Shown here: positions 1 through 9,940 of the stretch, piece after piece
Layout of the letters: each line of letters opens with the position of its first letter
Numbering within the stretch: the first letter of the stretch is position 1
NCBI RefSeq assembly: GCF_016651105.1
Contig: NZ_JAEKEL010000001.1
Coordinates: 4,516,001-4,580,000, forward strand
Reading direction: 5' to 3'
Length of the DNA: 64,000 nucleotides
Origin: Pseudomonas sp. TH15
Lineage (GTDB): Bacteria; Pseudomonadota; Gammaproteobacteria; Pseudomonadales; Pseudomonadaceae
Program-made: the position numbers and the translations under genes
Notes under the pieces: generated by a model
The model's input: the letters and a program-made list of their open reading frames with translations, nothing else
What the model was told of the DNA's origin: nothing
Database searches by the model: none

Positions 1-2023
1 GCGGATGCCCCAGCAAGTAACCCTGCAGCGAATCGCAACCCAGTTTGGTCAGGAAGTCCTGCTGCACGCCGGTCTCGACCCCTTCCGCGACAATCCGTAA
101 ACCCAGCGCCTGACCGAGCGCAACGATCGCCGAAACGATGGCAGCGTCATCGCTGTCGTGCTCCAGATCGCGAACAAACCCACGGTCGATTTTCAGTTCG
201 TTGGCCGGCAGGCGCTTGAGGTACATCAAGCTCGAATAGCCGGTGCCGAAGTCGTCAATGGACAGGTCGACGCCCATTTCCGACAACTCCCGAAGCACGG
301 TCATGCTCGCGTCGGCGTCACTCATGGCGGTGGTTTCAGTGATTTCCAGAGTCAGGCTATTGGCTGGCAAATGGTGCATGGCCAAGGCTTTGGCCACGCT
401 CTGGACCAAGCCTGCGTGGCAGAACTGCAACGCCGACAGATTCACCGCTATGCGCCAGTCGGTGTAGCCGAGCACGTACCATTCGCGCATCTGCCGGCAG
501 GCTTCGTTCAGCACCCACTCGCCGATGGGAATGATCAACCCGGTCTTTTCCGCCAGCTCTATGAACTTGTCCGGCAACAGCATGCCCTGGGTCGGATGCT
601 CCCAGCGCAGCAAGGCTTCGGCGCCCACCGGGCGACCATTGCTGGCGTCGAATTTGGGTTGGTAATAAAGGCTGAACTGTTGCTGTTCCAGGGCCGCGCG
701 CAGGTCTTGCAGCAGTTGCAGTTGTTTGCGGGCGTTGCTGTTCATCGAGGCGTCGAAGAAGCTGTAGCCGTTTTTGCCCGCGCCCTTGGCGTGGTACATC
801 GCGGCGTCGGCATTCATCAGCAGTTCTTGTGCGGTCTGGCCGTTGCCCGGGTAGAGCGCGATGCCGACGCTGGCGGAAATCTGCAGGTCATGTTCGGCCA
901 CCCGGAACGAGCGCGCGATCAAGCCGACCTGACGAGCCGCCAGGCTCAGTGCATCGTTTGGCTCGCTCAGACGCACCAGCAAGACGAACTCGTCACCGCC
1001 AATCCGCGCCAGGGTGTCCTGGCTGCGCAAGTCTTCGCGCAGTCGCAAACCGACCTCACGCAACAACTGGTCGCCCATGTGGTGGCCGAAGGCATCGTTG
1101 ACCGGTTTGAAGCCGTCCAGATCGATGAACATCAGCGCAAAACAACCGCCCTGCTCCTGTACCTTCGACATGGCCAACTCAATGCGGTCTGCCAACAACG
1201 TGCGGTTCGGCAGGCCGGTCAGGGTGTCGTGCAAGGCCAGTTGGGTGAGTTCGCGGTTGGCTTCGGTCAGCGAGTGAGCGAGGTCAGCGGTGCGCGTTTC
1301 CAGGCGGGCATCGAGAATCGAGGTCAGCAAGGCAATGCTCAACACCGCGAGAGTGGTGATCAACACCAGGTTGTCGAGGCCCTTGCCGCTCAACCCACTG
1401 AGGGCTGCTCCGCAGAAGCTGCCGTCCGGGAACCGCGCTGCCGCCATGCCGGTGTAGTGCATGCCGACAATGGCAAAACCCATGATCACCGCAGCGCCGC
1501 CACGGATCAGGCCCACGTATGGCGTGTGCTGGCGCAGGCGGAAGGCAATCCACAACGCCGCCGCCGAGGCCCCGATGGCAATCAGCAGCGAGGCGCTGAA
1601 CAAGGTCGGGTCGTAATCGATGCCTGGCTGCATGAGCATGGCCGCCATGCCGGTGTAATGCATGGCGCTGATCCCGCTGCCCATGACCAGCGCGCCAAAG
1701 GCCAGTTGCCAGGCCGGCAGCTTCGGCTGACTGACCAGCCACAAGGCAAAGCCGCAGGACAGGATGGCGATGACCAGCGAGAGCACGGTGATGCCGAGGT
1801 CGTAGCCCAGATCAATCGGCAATTTGAACGCGAGCATGCCGATGAAATGCATCGACCAGACGCCAATGCCCATGGCGACCGCCCCGCCTGCGGTCCACAG
1901 GTGGACGGCCAGGCCTTTGGTGGTGGCAATCCGACCGGTGAGGTCCAGGGCGGTATACGAGGCGAGAATCGCCACGCACAGCGAGATGAAGACCAGCGTG
2001 GGGGAATAAGTGCCGATGAGCAT
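1..2023 (-). CDS. MHYT-GGDEF-EAL cyclic-di-GMP signalling protein (3' partial)
   Basis: This is a membrane-bound sensor combining a diguanylate cyclase with a phosphodiesterase; it makes and/or degrades c-di-GMP. The gene runs off the left edge, leaving 674 codons. The N-terminal ~240 residues are a multi-pass MHYT sensor with three motif copies (MHFIGM, MHYTGM, MHYTGM), a domain thought to sense a diatomic gas through copper. A GGDEF domain follows, with an intact RIGGDEF near residue 340. The EAL domain has EALLRWEHP near 469, DDFGTGYSS near 590 and VAEGVET near the end of what is visible, so both enzymes look catalytically complete. The start is the ATG at 2023, after a weak GAGA. The long plus-strand open frame here is a shadow. 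Confidence 0.93.
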   Translation of the reverse strand, partial: MLIGTYSPTLVFISLCVAILASYTALDLTGRIATTKGLAVHLWTAGGAVAMGIGVWSMHFIGMLAFKLPIDLGYDLGITVLSLVIAILSCGFALWLVSQPKLPAWQLAFGALVMGSGISAMHYTGMAAMLMQPGIDYDPTLFSASLLIAIGASAAALWIAFRLRQHTPYVGLIRGGAAVIMGFAIVGMHYTGMAAARFPDGSFCGAALSGLSGKGLDNLVLITTLAVLSIALLTSILDARLETRTADLAHSLTEANRELTQLALHDTLTGLPNRTLLADRIELAMSKVQEQGGCFALMFIDLDGFKPVNDAFGHHMGDQLLREVGLRLREDLRSQDTLARIGGDEFVLLVRLSEPNDALSLAARQVGLIARSFRVAEHDLQISASVGIALYPGNGQTAQELLMNADAAMYHAKGAGKNGYSFFDASMNSNARKQLQLLQDLRAALEQQQFSLYYQPKFDASNGRPVGAEALLRWEHPTQGMLLPDKFIELAEKTGLIIPIGEWVLNEACRQMREWYVLGYTDWRIAVNLSALQFCHAGLVQSVAKALAMHHLPANSLTLEITETTAMSDADASMTVLRELSEMGVDLSIDDFGTGYSSLMYLKRLPANELKIDRGFVRDLEHDSDDAAIVSAIVALGQALGLRIVAEGVETGVQQDFLTKLGCDSLQGYLLGHP

Positions 2024-2202
2024 GATAATTCTCGTGACCGCCCCTCCGTACTGCGTCCGTTCTCGGGGGCAAAGTCGGCGATTGTACTGATTGCGCGGAA
2101 GAACGCACTGACAAAATAATCAAATGGCCATCAAGCCGATGGGGCGCTTGTTCGATCGTCCTACAAGGCTCTGGCCCGCGTGTCATAGCAATTATTGAAC
2201 AC

Positions 2203-2240
2203 TTGTGGCGAGGGGATTTAGCGAAACGTCGCACCACAGG
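2203..2240. repeat. Solitary REP-like half element (TGTGGCGAGGGG class)
   Basis: The sequence TTGTGGCGAGGGGATTTAGC and its continuation matches one arm of the larger inverted repeat at 33512-33675. Only one arm is present here, just downstream of the opmB stop. Confidence 0.6.
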
Positions 2241-2250
2241 TTTCCGGCAC

Positions 2251-3735
2251 TCACTTTTTGTTGTCGCTTACTTCCAGATCGCCATCCCAACCGCCACCCA
2301 ACGCCGCAATCAACTGCACGCTGGCAATCAATCGGCTCTGCAACACGGTCAATACGCTTTGTTCATTGCTCAACGCGGTGGCTTGAACCACGACCACGTC
2401 CAAGTAGGCAATCAACCCGGCCTTGTACTGGTTCTGGGTCAGGCGCAAGGAGTCTCGCGCCGCGTCCAGGGCTTCCTGGCGCACGGTCGCTTCGTTTTCA
2501 TAAACCTTGAGCTGCACCAGATAGTTTTCCACTTCGCGGAAACCGTCGAGCACGGTTTGCCGGTACTTGGCCACGGTCTGGTCATACACCGCTTCGTTGC
2601 GATCAACTTCTGCCGAGCGCGCGCCACCGTCAAACAGTGGCAACGTCACTTTCGGCCCCACCGACCAGAAGCGGTTCGGCAAGCTGAACAGGTTGCTGGA
2701 CGTACTGCTGCTGTAGCCGCCACTGAGGCTCAGGCTCAAATCCGGGTAGTAAGCGGCTTTCGCCACACCGATGTTGGCGTTGGCGGCAATCACCGAGCGC
2801 TCGGCGGAAGCGATGTCCGGGCGGCGTTCAAGTAGCTGCGACGGCAGGCTCAGGGGAATCTGCGGCAGTTTCGGGATGTCCTCGGTTTCCGCCAGATTGA
2901 ACTCGGCCGGCGCCTGGCCGATCAGTACGGCGATGGCGTTTTCGAACTGGGCACGTTGCCAGATCAGGTCCACCAGGTTGGCCTGGGTGGTTTTGAGCTG
3001 AGTCTGGGCCTGGGCCACCGCATCACGCCCGGACACGCCGGCGCGGTACTGGTTCTGGGTCATTTGCAGCGAACGCTCGTACGCCGTGACTGTTGATTCC
3101 AGAAGGCGCTTTTGCTGATCGATCACCCGTAACTGCAAATAGTTCTGCACCAGCTCCGACTGCTGGCTCAGGCGCATGGCCGCGAGGTCGGCGAAGCTTG
3201 CTTCGGCCGTGGCCTCGTTGGCCTCCAGCCCGCGACGCAGTTTGCCCCAGACGTCCGCTTCCCAACTGACGCCCAACTGAGCGTTGTAGGTGTCGCGAAT
3301 ACCGCTGGCGGAACTGCTCAGGCTGGAACTGCTGCTGCCGGCGCCCTGACTGGAGCGGGTTTTGCCCGCGCTCAAGTCAACCGTTGGGTAAAACGCGGCA
3401 CGGGCAGTGCTGACCAAGGCCTGGGACTGCCGATACCGGGCTTCGGCCTGGGCGACGGTCTGGTTGGAGTTGTTGAGTTTCTCGATCAGGCCGTTGAGCT
3501 GCTGATCGCCGTACAACTCCCACCAGGCGCCACGGGCCAGGGAATCGCTGGGATTGGCCTGACGCCAGCCCTCGGCTTGCTTGTACTGCGCCGGTTCCGC
3601 GGTTGGTGGGCGCTGGTAGTCCGGGCCGACGGCGCAAGCGCTGAGCATAGCCACACACAGTGCCAGGCTCAACAAACGCGAGCCACGGGCCATGGCGATT
3701 GGTGCAGCCAGAGTGATAAGCGAACGGTCAGTCAT
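2251..3735 (-). CDS. opmB: RND efflux outer-membrane lipoprotein OpmB (NodT/OprM family)
   Basis: This is the outer-membrane channel of the tripartite MuxABC-OpmB drug-efflux pump. The 494-residue length fits the TolC/OprM family. It has a signal peptide with the lipobox LSAC followed by AVGPDYQRP, the usual start of a mature NodT-family lipoprotein. Two outer-membrane efflux protein repeats follow, including LPSQLLERRPDI, a family hallmark. The ATG at 3735 overlaps the muxC stop as ATGA and is preferred over an in-frame ATG 14 codons upstream, which lies inside muxC. It is the last gene of the four-gene operon. Confidence 0.93.
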   Translation of the reverse strand: MTDRSLITLAAPIAMARGSRLLSLALCVAMLSACAVGPDYQRPPTAEPAQYKQAEGWRQANPSDSLARGAWWELYGDQQLNGLIEKLNNSNQTVAQAEARYRQSQALVSTARAAFYPTVDLSAGKTRSSQGAGSSSSSLSSSASGIRDTYNAQLGVSWEADVWGKLRRGLEANEATAEASFADLAAMRLSQQSELVQNYLQLRVIDQQKRLLESTVTAYERSLQMTQNQYRAGVSGRDAVAQAQTQLKTTQANLVDLIWQRAQFENAIAVLIGQAPAEFNLAETEDIPKLPQIPLSLPSQLLERRPDIASAERSVIAANANIGVAKAAYYPDLSLSLSGGYSSSTSSNLFSLPNRFWSVGPKVTLPLFDGGARSAEVDRNEAVYDQTVAKYRQTVLDGFREVENYLVQLKVYENEATVRQEALDAARDSLRLTQNQYKAGLIAYLDVVVVQATALSNEQSVLTVLQSRLIASVQLIAALGGGWDGDLEVSDNKK

Positions 3736-6700
3736 AGCGGAGTTTCCAGAGCTGCATCGGTACGTACCCCACGCCATTTGTTGAAACCATGGCGCAGTTT
3801 GTCGAGATAGAGGTAAACCACCGGGGTGGTGTAAAGCGTCAGCACCTGGCTGAAAATCAGCCCGCCGATGATAGTCAGGCCCAGCGGCTGACGCATTTCC
3901 GCGCCTTCGGCACGGCTGAGCAGCAACGGCAGTGCACCGAGGATCGCCGCCAGGGTGGTCATCAGAATGGGCCGCAGACGTTGCAGGCAGGCGCTGCGAA
4001 TCGAATCCAGCGGACTCATGCCCTGATGCCGCTCCAGTTGCAACGCGAGGTCGATCATCAGAATGGCGTTTTTCTTCACCACCCCGATCAACAGGAACAG
4101 CCCCAACAACGAGATCAGGCTGAACTCCCCGCCCAACGCATAGATCGACAGCAACGCACCGACCCCAGCCGACGGCAGCGTCGACAGAATCGTCAGCGGG
4201 TGAATGTAACTTTCATACAGCACGCCCAACACCAGATACACCGCCACCAGCGCGCCGAGAATCATGAATGGCTGGGTCTTCTGGGTGGCGGCGAAAGCGT
4301 CGGCGGTCCCGGCCATTTTCACGATCACGTCTTCCGGCATGCCGAGCTTGGCAATCGCCCGCTCGATAGCCGCGGTGCCCTGCTCCACTGTCACGCCTTC
4401 GGCCATGTCGAAGGAGATGCTTTCGGAAGCGAACTGGCCTTCGTGGCTGACCCGGTCGTCTTCCAGGCTATTTTCGTAGTGAGCGATGGTCGACAGGGGA
4501 ATGCGCGCGCCGGTGGAAGTGATCACTTGGACTTGCTTGAGGGTGATCGGATCCTGGGCGTATATCGGATTGACCTCCATCACTACCTGATACTGGTTGA
4601 GGCTGTCGTAGATTGTCGAAATCTGTCGCTGGGCATAGGCGTTGTTCAATACCGCCGTGACCATGTCCATGTCGACTCCCAGGCGTTTGGCCTGGTCGCG
4701 GTCGACAATCAGCGTCACCTGTTGCGCGCCACGACCTTCGCGGGCGTCAATCGCCGTCAACTCCGGCAAGGCCCGCAGCGCGGTGACGACTTTCGGGTAC
4801 CACTCGCGCAACGAGCCGAGGTCGGCACTTTGAATGATGTAGGAATACTGCGAGGTGGTCTGTTCACGACCGCCACCAAATTGCAGGTCCTGGTCAGCCA
4901 TCAGCATCAGCTGAGCGCCGGCGACCTTGGGCATTTCCTTGCGCAGACGTTCGATCACCTTTTGCGCGGAAATATTGCGCTCCTTGATCGGCTTCAAGCG
5001 CACCAGCATGAAGGCGTTATTCGTGCCGTTGGTGCCGCCGATGAAACCGGCCACGCTTTGCACCGCATCGTCCTTGAGCACGGCGCGTCGGAAGGTCTCC
5101 ATCTTCGGCTGCATCACGCTGAACGACAGCCCGTCGTCGCCACGGACGAATCCGATCAGTTGACCGGTGTCCTGTTGCGGCATGAAGGTTTTCGGCACCA
5201 CTACGTACAACGCGACGTTGACACCCACGGTGATGAGCAGGCTGAGCAATGTCAGGCGCCGGTGACGCAGCACCCAGTCGAGGCTGGTGGCGTATTTGGC
5301 GACCAGCCATTCATTGACGCGCTGGCTCCAGCGTTGCAGACGGTTTTCCTGACCCGGTGTGTGCGGCTTGAGCCAACGCGCGCAGAGCATTGGCGTCAGG
5401 GTCAACGACACGATCAGCGACACCACGATGGACGCCGCCAGGGTAATGGAAAATTCGCGAAACAGGCTTTCGATGATCCCGCCCATAAACAGGATCGACA
5501 GGAACACCGCCACCAGCGAGACGTTCATCGACAACAAGGTGAAGCCGACTTCCTGGGCGCCGAGGTACGCGGCCTGCATCGGTTTGACGCCTTCGTCGAT
5601 GTGCCGGGAAATGTTCTCCAGCACCACGATGGCATCATCCACCACCAGCCCGGTAGCCAGGATCAGCGCCATCAGCGACAGGTTGTTCAGGGAAAATCCG
5701 TACAGGTACATCACCGCAAAAGTGCCGACCAGCGACACCGGCACCGCCAGCGTCGGAATCAGCGAGGCACGGAAGTTACCGAGAAACAGGTACACCACCA
5801 GAATCACCAGCGCCACGGCGATCAGCAGGGTCATTTCCGCTTCGTGCAACGTTGCCTTGATCACCGGCGACCGGTCCATCGCCAGGTTCAGTTTGACGCT
5901 GGCCGGCAACACCGCCTGTAACGCCGGCAACTGCGCCTTGATCTCGTTGACCGTCTCGATGATGTTGGCGCCGGCCTGGCGGTTGATCACCAGCAGCACC
6001 GCCGCATCATTGTTGAAGAAGCCGCTGTTGTAGCGGTCCTCGACGCCATCGCTGACCTTGGCCACATCCTTCAGGCGCAGGGCCGCGCCGTTGTTGTAGT
6101 GGATGATCAGCGATTCGTAATCCTTGGCCTTTTCCAGTTGATCGTTGGCCTGGACCTGCCACAAACGCTGGTCATCTTCGACCGAGCCTTTCGGGCGGCG
6201 CACGTTGGCGTTGGCGATGGTATTGCGCACATCGTCCAGCGCCACGCCGTACTGGTTCAGCGCCTGGGGTTCGAGCTCAATGCGCACCGCTGGCAAGGAG
6301 CTGCCGCCGATCTGCACTTCACCTACGCCCTGCACCTGGGACAAGCTCTGGGACAGAATGGTCGAGGCCAGGTCGTAGAGCTGACCTTTCTCCAACACGT
6401 CCGAGGTCAGCGACAACACCATGATCGGTGCTTGCGAGGGGTTGACCTTCTTGTAGGTCGGCATGCTGCGCATCCCGCTCGGCAGCAGGTTGCGCGAGGC
6501 GTTGATCGCCGCTTGCACTTCCCGCGCCGCGCCGTTGATGTCGCGGTCCATGTCGAACTGCAAAATCACCCGGGTCGAGCCCTGGCTGGAACGGCTGCTC
6601 ATGGTGTTTACCCCGGCGATGGAGCCGAAGGAACGCTCAAGCGGCGTGGCCACGGTCGACGCCATCACTTCCGGGCTCGCACCCGCCAGACTGGCCTGAA

Positions 6701-6839
6701 CCACGATCACCGGGAAGTCCATCTGCGGCAACGGCGCCACCGGCAACAGGCCGAAACTGACACCGCCCAGCAGCATGATCGCCAGGCTCAGCAACATGGT
6801 CGCGACCGGGCGCTTGATGAAAGGTCCGGACAGGTTCAT
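3732..6839 (-). CDS. muxC: RND multidrug efflux permease MuxC (MdtC-like)
   Basis: This is an inner-membrane proton/drug antiporter of the HAE1 RND family, 1035 residues (typical is ~1030). It starts MNLSGPFIKRPVATMLL, the MdtC-type N-terminus. It has 12 predicted membrane helices and two large periplasmic loops, and TM4 carries the proton-relay motif GLVVDDAIVVLENI. MuxB and MuxC work as a heteromultimeric pair, so two adjacent permease genes are expected. The start overlaps the muxB stop by 4 nt and the stop overlaps opmB by 4 nt, indicating translational coupling. Confidence 0.95.
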   Translation of the reverse strand: MNLSGPFIKRPVATMLLSLAIMLLGGVSFGLLPVAPLPQMDFPVIVVQASLAGASPEVMASTVATPLERSFGSIAGVNTMSSRSSQGSTRVILQFDMDRDINGAAREVQAAINASRNLLPSGMRSMPTYKKVNPSQAPIMVLSLTSDVLEKGQLYDLASTILSQSLSQVQGVGEVQIGGSSLPAVRIELEPQALNQYGVALDDVRNTIANANVRRPKGSVEDDQRLWQVQANDQLEKAKDYESLIIHYNNGAALRLKDVAKVSDGVEDRYNSGFFNNDAAVLLVINRQAGANIIETVNEIKAQLPALQAVLPASVKLNLAMDRSPVIKATLHEAEMTLLIAVALVILVVYLFLGNFRASLIPTLAVPVSLVGTFAVMYLYGFSLNNLSLMALILATGLVVDDAIVVLENISRHIDEGVKPMQAAYLGAQEVGFTLLSMNVSLVAVFLSILFMGGIIESLFREFSITLAASIVVSLIVSLTLTPMLCARWLKPHTPGQENRLQRWSQRVNEWLVAKYATSLDWVLRHRRLTLLSLLITVGVNVALYVVVPKTFMPQQDTGQLIGFVRGDDGLSFSVMQPKMETFRRAVLKDDAVQSVAGFIGGTNGTNNAFMLVRLKPIKERNISAQKVIERLRKEMPKVAGAQLMLMADQDLQFGGGREQTTSQYSYIIQSADLGSLREWYPKVVTALRALPELTAIDAREGRGAQQVTLIVDRDQAKRLGVDMDMVTAVLNNAYAQRQISTIYDSLNQYQVVMEVNPIYAQDPITLKQVQVITSTGARIPLSTIAHYENSLEDDRVSHEGQFASESISFDMAEGVTVEQGTAAIERAIAKLGMPEDVIVKMAGTADAFAATQKTQPFMILGALVAVYLVLGVLYESYIHPLTILSTLPSAGVGALLSIYALGGEFSLISLLGLFLLIGVVKKNAILMIDLALQLERHQGMSPLDSIRSACLQRLRPILMTTLAAILGALPLLLSRAEGAEMRQPLGLTIIGGLIFSQVLTLYTTPVVYLYLDKLRHGFNKWRGVRTDAALETPL

Positions 6840-9800
6840 GGCTGTTCTACCGCGTCCACGGCTGCAGACTTATGGCCCCAGCGCCGACCGAGACGGTCGA
6901 AATACAGGTAGATCACCGGGGTGGTGAACAGCGTCAGCACTTGGCTCACCAGCAAACCACCGACCATCACCAGACCCAACGGCTGACGCAGCTCTGCACC
7001 GGAACCGGTGGCCAGCATCAACGGCACCGCGCCGAACAATGCGGCCAGGGTAGTCATCAGAATCGGCCGGAAACGCAGCAGTGCCGCCTGGTAAATCGCC
7101 TGCTCCGGCGCCATGCCCTGATTGCGCTCAGCGTCGAGGGCAAAGTCGATCATCATGATCGCGTTCTTCTTCACGATACCGATCAGCAGGATGATGCCGA
7201 TGATCGCGATCATCCCCAGGTCATTGCCGGTCAGCAGCAACGCCAGCAAGGCGCCGACCGCCGCCGAGGGCAAGGTCGAGAGGATGGTAATCGGGTGAAT
7301 GTAACTTTCGTACAGCACGCCGAGCACGATGTACATGGTCACCACCGCCGCCAGGATCAGCAGCAAGGTGCTCGACAGCGACGCCTGGAATGCTTCGGCC
7401 GCGCCCTGGAACTGGGTCTGCACGCCGATCGGCATGCCGATGTCCTTCTGCACCTGATCGATGATCTCCACCGCATGCCCCAGCGCCACGCCGGGGGCCA
7501 GGTTGAACGACATCATCACCGCCGGGAACTGGCCGATGTGAGTGATCGCCAATTGCGTCTGACGTTGCTCGACATGCGCCAGGCTGGACAGGCGCACCTG
7601 GCCACCCGAAGTGGTCTTGACGTGAATCTGGTTCAGCGCGTCCGGGCCGATTTTCTCGCCAGACTGCGATTGCAGCACCACGCGGTACTGGCTGGCCTGG
7701 GTGTAGATGGTCGAAATCTGCCGCTGGCCGAAAGCGTCGTACAGCGCATCGGTGATGTTTTGCACCGACACCCCGACCCGGGACGCCGCATCGCGGTCGA
7801 TCACCAGGTACACCTGCAAGCCCTTGTCCTGCAAATCGCTGGCGACGTCGGTCAGCTCCGGCCGATGGGCCAGGGCTTCCACCAGGCGTCCGCTCCACAG
7901 GCTGAGCAATTCGGCGTCCGGGGACGACATGCTGAACTGGTACTGCGTACGGCTGACCCGGTCTTCAATGGTCAGGTCCTGCACCGGCTGCATGAACAGG
8001 CGAATGCCGATCAGCTTGTCCACTTCCGGTTGCAGGCGAGCAATGATTTTCGTGGCGCTAAGGTCCCGCGCACTGTGGGGTTTGAGGTTGATCAACATGC
8101 GACCGCTGTTGAGCGTCGAGTTGTCCCCGTCCACACCAATGTAGGACGACAGGCTTTCCACTGCCGGGTCGGCGAGGATCACTTTGGCCAGCTCTTGCTG
8201 ACGTTCGCTCATCGCGGCAAAGGAAATCGACTGCGGCGCCTCGGAAATGCCCTGGATCACCCCGGTGTCCTGGACCGGGAAGAAGCCTTTGGGCACGATC
8301 ATGTAAAGGAATACGGTCAGGCCCAGGGTGGCGATGGCCACCATCAAGGTCAGCGGCTGGTGCTTGAGCACCCACTGCAACTTGCGCCCGTAAGCAGCGA
8401 TCATCCAGTCGATGGTTGCGCCGCTGGCCCGGTAGAAACGGCCCTGCTCTTCTTCCTTGGGCTCACGTTTGAGCAGCCGCGCGCACATCATCGGCGTCAG
8501 GGTCAGCGACACGACAAGCGAAATCAGGATCGCCACCGCCAGGGTGATGGCGAATTCCCGGAACAGACGCCCCACCACGTCAGCCATAAACAGCAGCGGG
8601 ATCAGTACCGCAATCAGCGACAGGGTCAGGGAAACCAGGGTGAAGCCGATCTGCTTGGCGCCCTTGAGCGCCGCATTCAGCGGGCTGTCGCCCTCTTCGA
8701 TAAATCGGGAAATGTTCTCCAGCATGACGATCGCATCGTCCACCACGAAACCGGTGGCGATGGTCAGGGCCATCAAGGTCAGGTTGTTGACCGAGAAACC
8801 CGCGAGGTACATCACGCCAAACGTACCGATCAACGACAGCGGCACGGCGACCGAAGGAATGATCGTCGCGCTGGCCCGGCGCAGGAACAGGAACGTCACC
8901 ATGACGACCAATGCGATGGCGATCAGCAGTTCGTGTTGTACGTCGGTAACGGAGGCGCGGATGGTCTGGGTACGGTCGGTCAGAACGGTGACTTGCAAGC
9001 CGGCCGGCAGGTTGTCGGTAATGCTCGGCAGCAAGGCCTTGATCCGGTCGACCACCTCAATAACGTTGGCACCGGGCTGGCGCTGGATGTTCAGCAACAC
9101 GGCCTGGTTTTCGTTGGCCCATGCCGCCAGTCGTTCGTTTTCAGCGCCGTCGACGATTTCCGCCACGTCCTTGAGCCGCAACGGCGCGCCATTGGCGTAA
9201 GCAAGGATCAGGTTGGCGTAATCCTTGGGCGACGTCAGTTGATCGTTTGCGTCGAGCATCGACACCCGGGTCGGGCCGTCGAAGTTGCCTTTGGGCTGGT
9301 TGACGTTGGACGCGCCGACCAAGGTGCGCACGTCCGACAGGTTCAAGCCATTGGCCGCCAGGGCCTCGGGGTTGACCTTGATCCGCACCGCCTGACGCTG
9401 GCCGCCGGCGATGCTGACCATGCCGACGCCGCTGATCTGGGCGATTTTCTGCGCCATGCGCGTATCGACCAAATCATTGAGTTTGGGCAACAGCATGGTC
9501 TTGGAGGTGATGGCCAGGGTCAGCACCGGGGTGTCCGCCGGGTTGACCTTGTTGTAGACCGGCGGTGCCGGCAGGTCCTTGGGCAGCAAGTTGGTCGCGG
9601 CATTGATCGCGGCCTGCACCTGTTGCTCGGCGACGTCCATGTTGATGTCGAGGCTGAAACGCAGGGTCAGCACCGAAGCGCCGCCCGAACTGGTGGACGC
9701 CATTTGGGTCAGGCCGGGCATTTGCCCGAACTGACGCTCAAGCGGCGCGGTCACCGCACTGGTCATCACATCCGGGCTGGCGCCGGGGTAGAGCGTCATG

Positions 9801-9940
9801 ACGCGGATGGTCGGGTAGTCGACCTGGGGCAATGCCGACACTGGCAACAAACGATAAGCGATGATGCCGGCCAGAATAATGGCCAGCATGCTCAGGGTCG
9901 TGGCGACCGGGCGAAGGATGAACAGCCGCGAGATGTTCAT
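6836..9940 (-). CDS. muxB: RND multidrug efflux permease MuxB (MdtB-like)
   Basis: This is the second RND permease of the pump, 1034 residues, and it starts MNISRLFILRPVATTLS. It carries the aspartate pair in GFVVDDAIVMLENI and the second-half hallmark GIVKKNAIMMIDFAL. It is a paralogue of the downstream permease and probably forms a mixed trimer with it. The start ATG overlaps the muxA stop as ATGA. Substrates of the P. aeruginosa homologue include novobiocin, aztreonam and macrolides; substrates here are inferred only. Confidence 0.95.
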   Translation of the reverse strand: MNISRLFILRPVATTLSMLAIILAGIIAYRLLPVSALPQVDYPTIRVMTLYPGASPDVMTSAVTAPLERQFGQMPGLTQMASTSSGGASVLTLRFSLDINMDVAEQQVQAAINAATNLLPKDLPAPPVYNKVNPADTPVLTLAITSKTMLLPKLNDLVDTRMAQKIAQISGVGMVSIAGGQRQAVRIKVNPEALAANGLNLSDVRTLVGASNVNQPKGNFDGPTRVSMLDANDQLTSPKDYANLILAYANGAPLRLKDVAEIVDGAENERLAAWANENQAVLLNIQRQPGANVIEVVDRIKALLPSITDNLPAGLQVTVLTDRTQTIRASVTDVQHELLIAIALVVMVTFLFLRRASATIIPSVAVPLSLIGTFGVMYLAGFSVNNLTLMALTIATGFVVDDAIVMLENISRFIEEGDSPLNAALKGAKQIGFTLVSLTLSLIAVLIPLLFMADVVGRLFREFAITLAVAILISLVVSLTLTPMMCARLLKREPKEEEQGRFYRASGATIDWMIAAYGRKLQWVLKHQPLTLMVAIATLGLTVFLYMIVPKGFFPVQDTGVIQGISEAPQSISFAAMSERQQELAKVILADPAVESLSSYIGVDGDNSTLNSGRMLINLKPHSARDLSATKIIARLQPEVDKLIGIRLFMQPVQDLTIEDRVSRTQYQFSMSSPDAELLSLWSGRLVEALAHRPELTDVASDLQDKGLQVYLVIDRDAASRVGVSVQNITDALYDAFGQRQISTIYTQASQYRVVLQSQSGEKIGPDALNQIHVKTTSGGQVRLSSLAHVEQRQTQLAITHIGQFPAVMMSFNLAPGVALGHAVEIIDQVQKDIGMPIGVQTQFQGAAEAFQASLSSTLLLILAAVVTMYIVLGVLYESYIHPITILSTLPSAAVGALLALLLTGNDLGMIAIIGIILLIGIVKKNAIMMIDFALDAERNQGMAPEQAIYQAALLRFRPILMTTLAALFGAVPLMLATGSGAELRQPLGLVMVGGLLVSQVLTLFTTPVIYLYFDRLGRRWGHKSAAVDAVEQP

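Noticed and set aside
158..2119. Long plus-strand open reading frame opposite the c-di-GMP gene
   Set aside because: It is antisense to an intact MHYT-GGDEF-EAL sequence with conserved motifs; the translation is Gln/Arg/His-rich with no domain, as expected for the shadow of a GC-rich gene.
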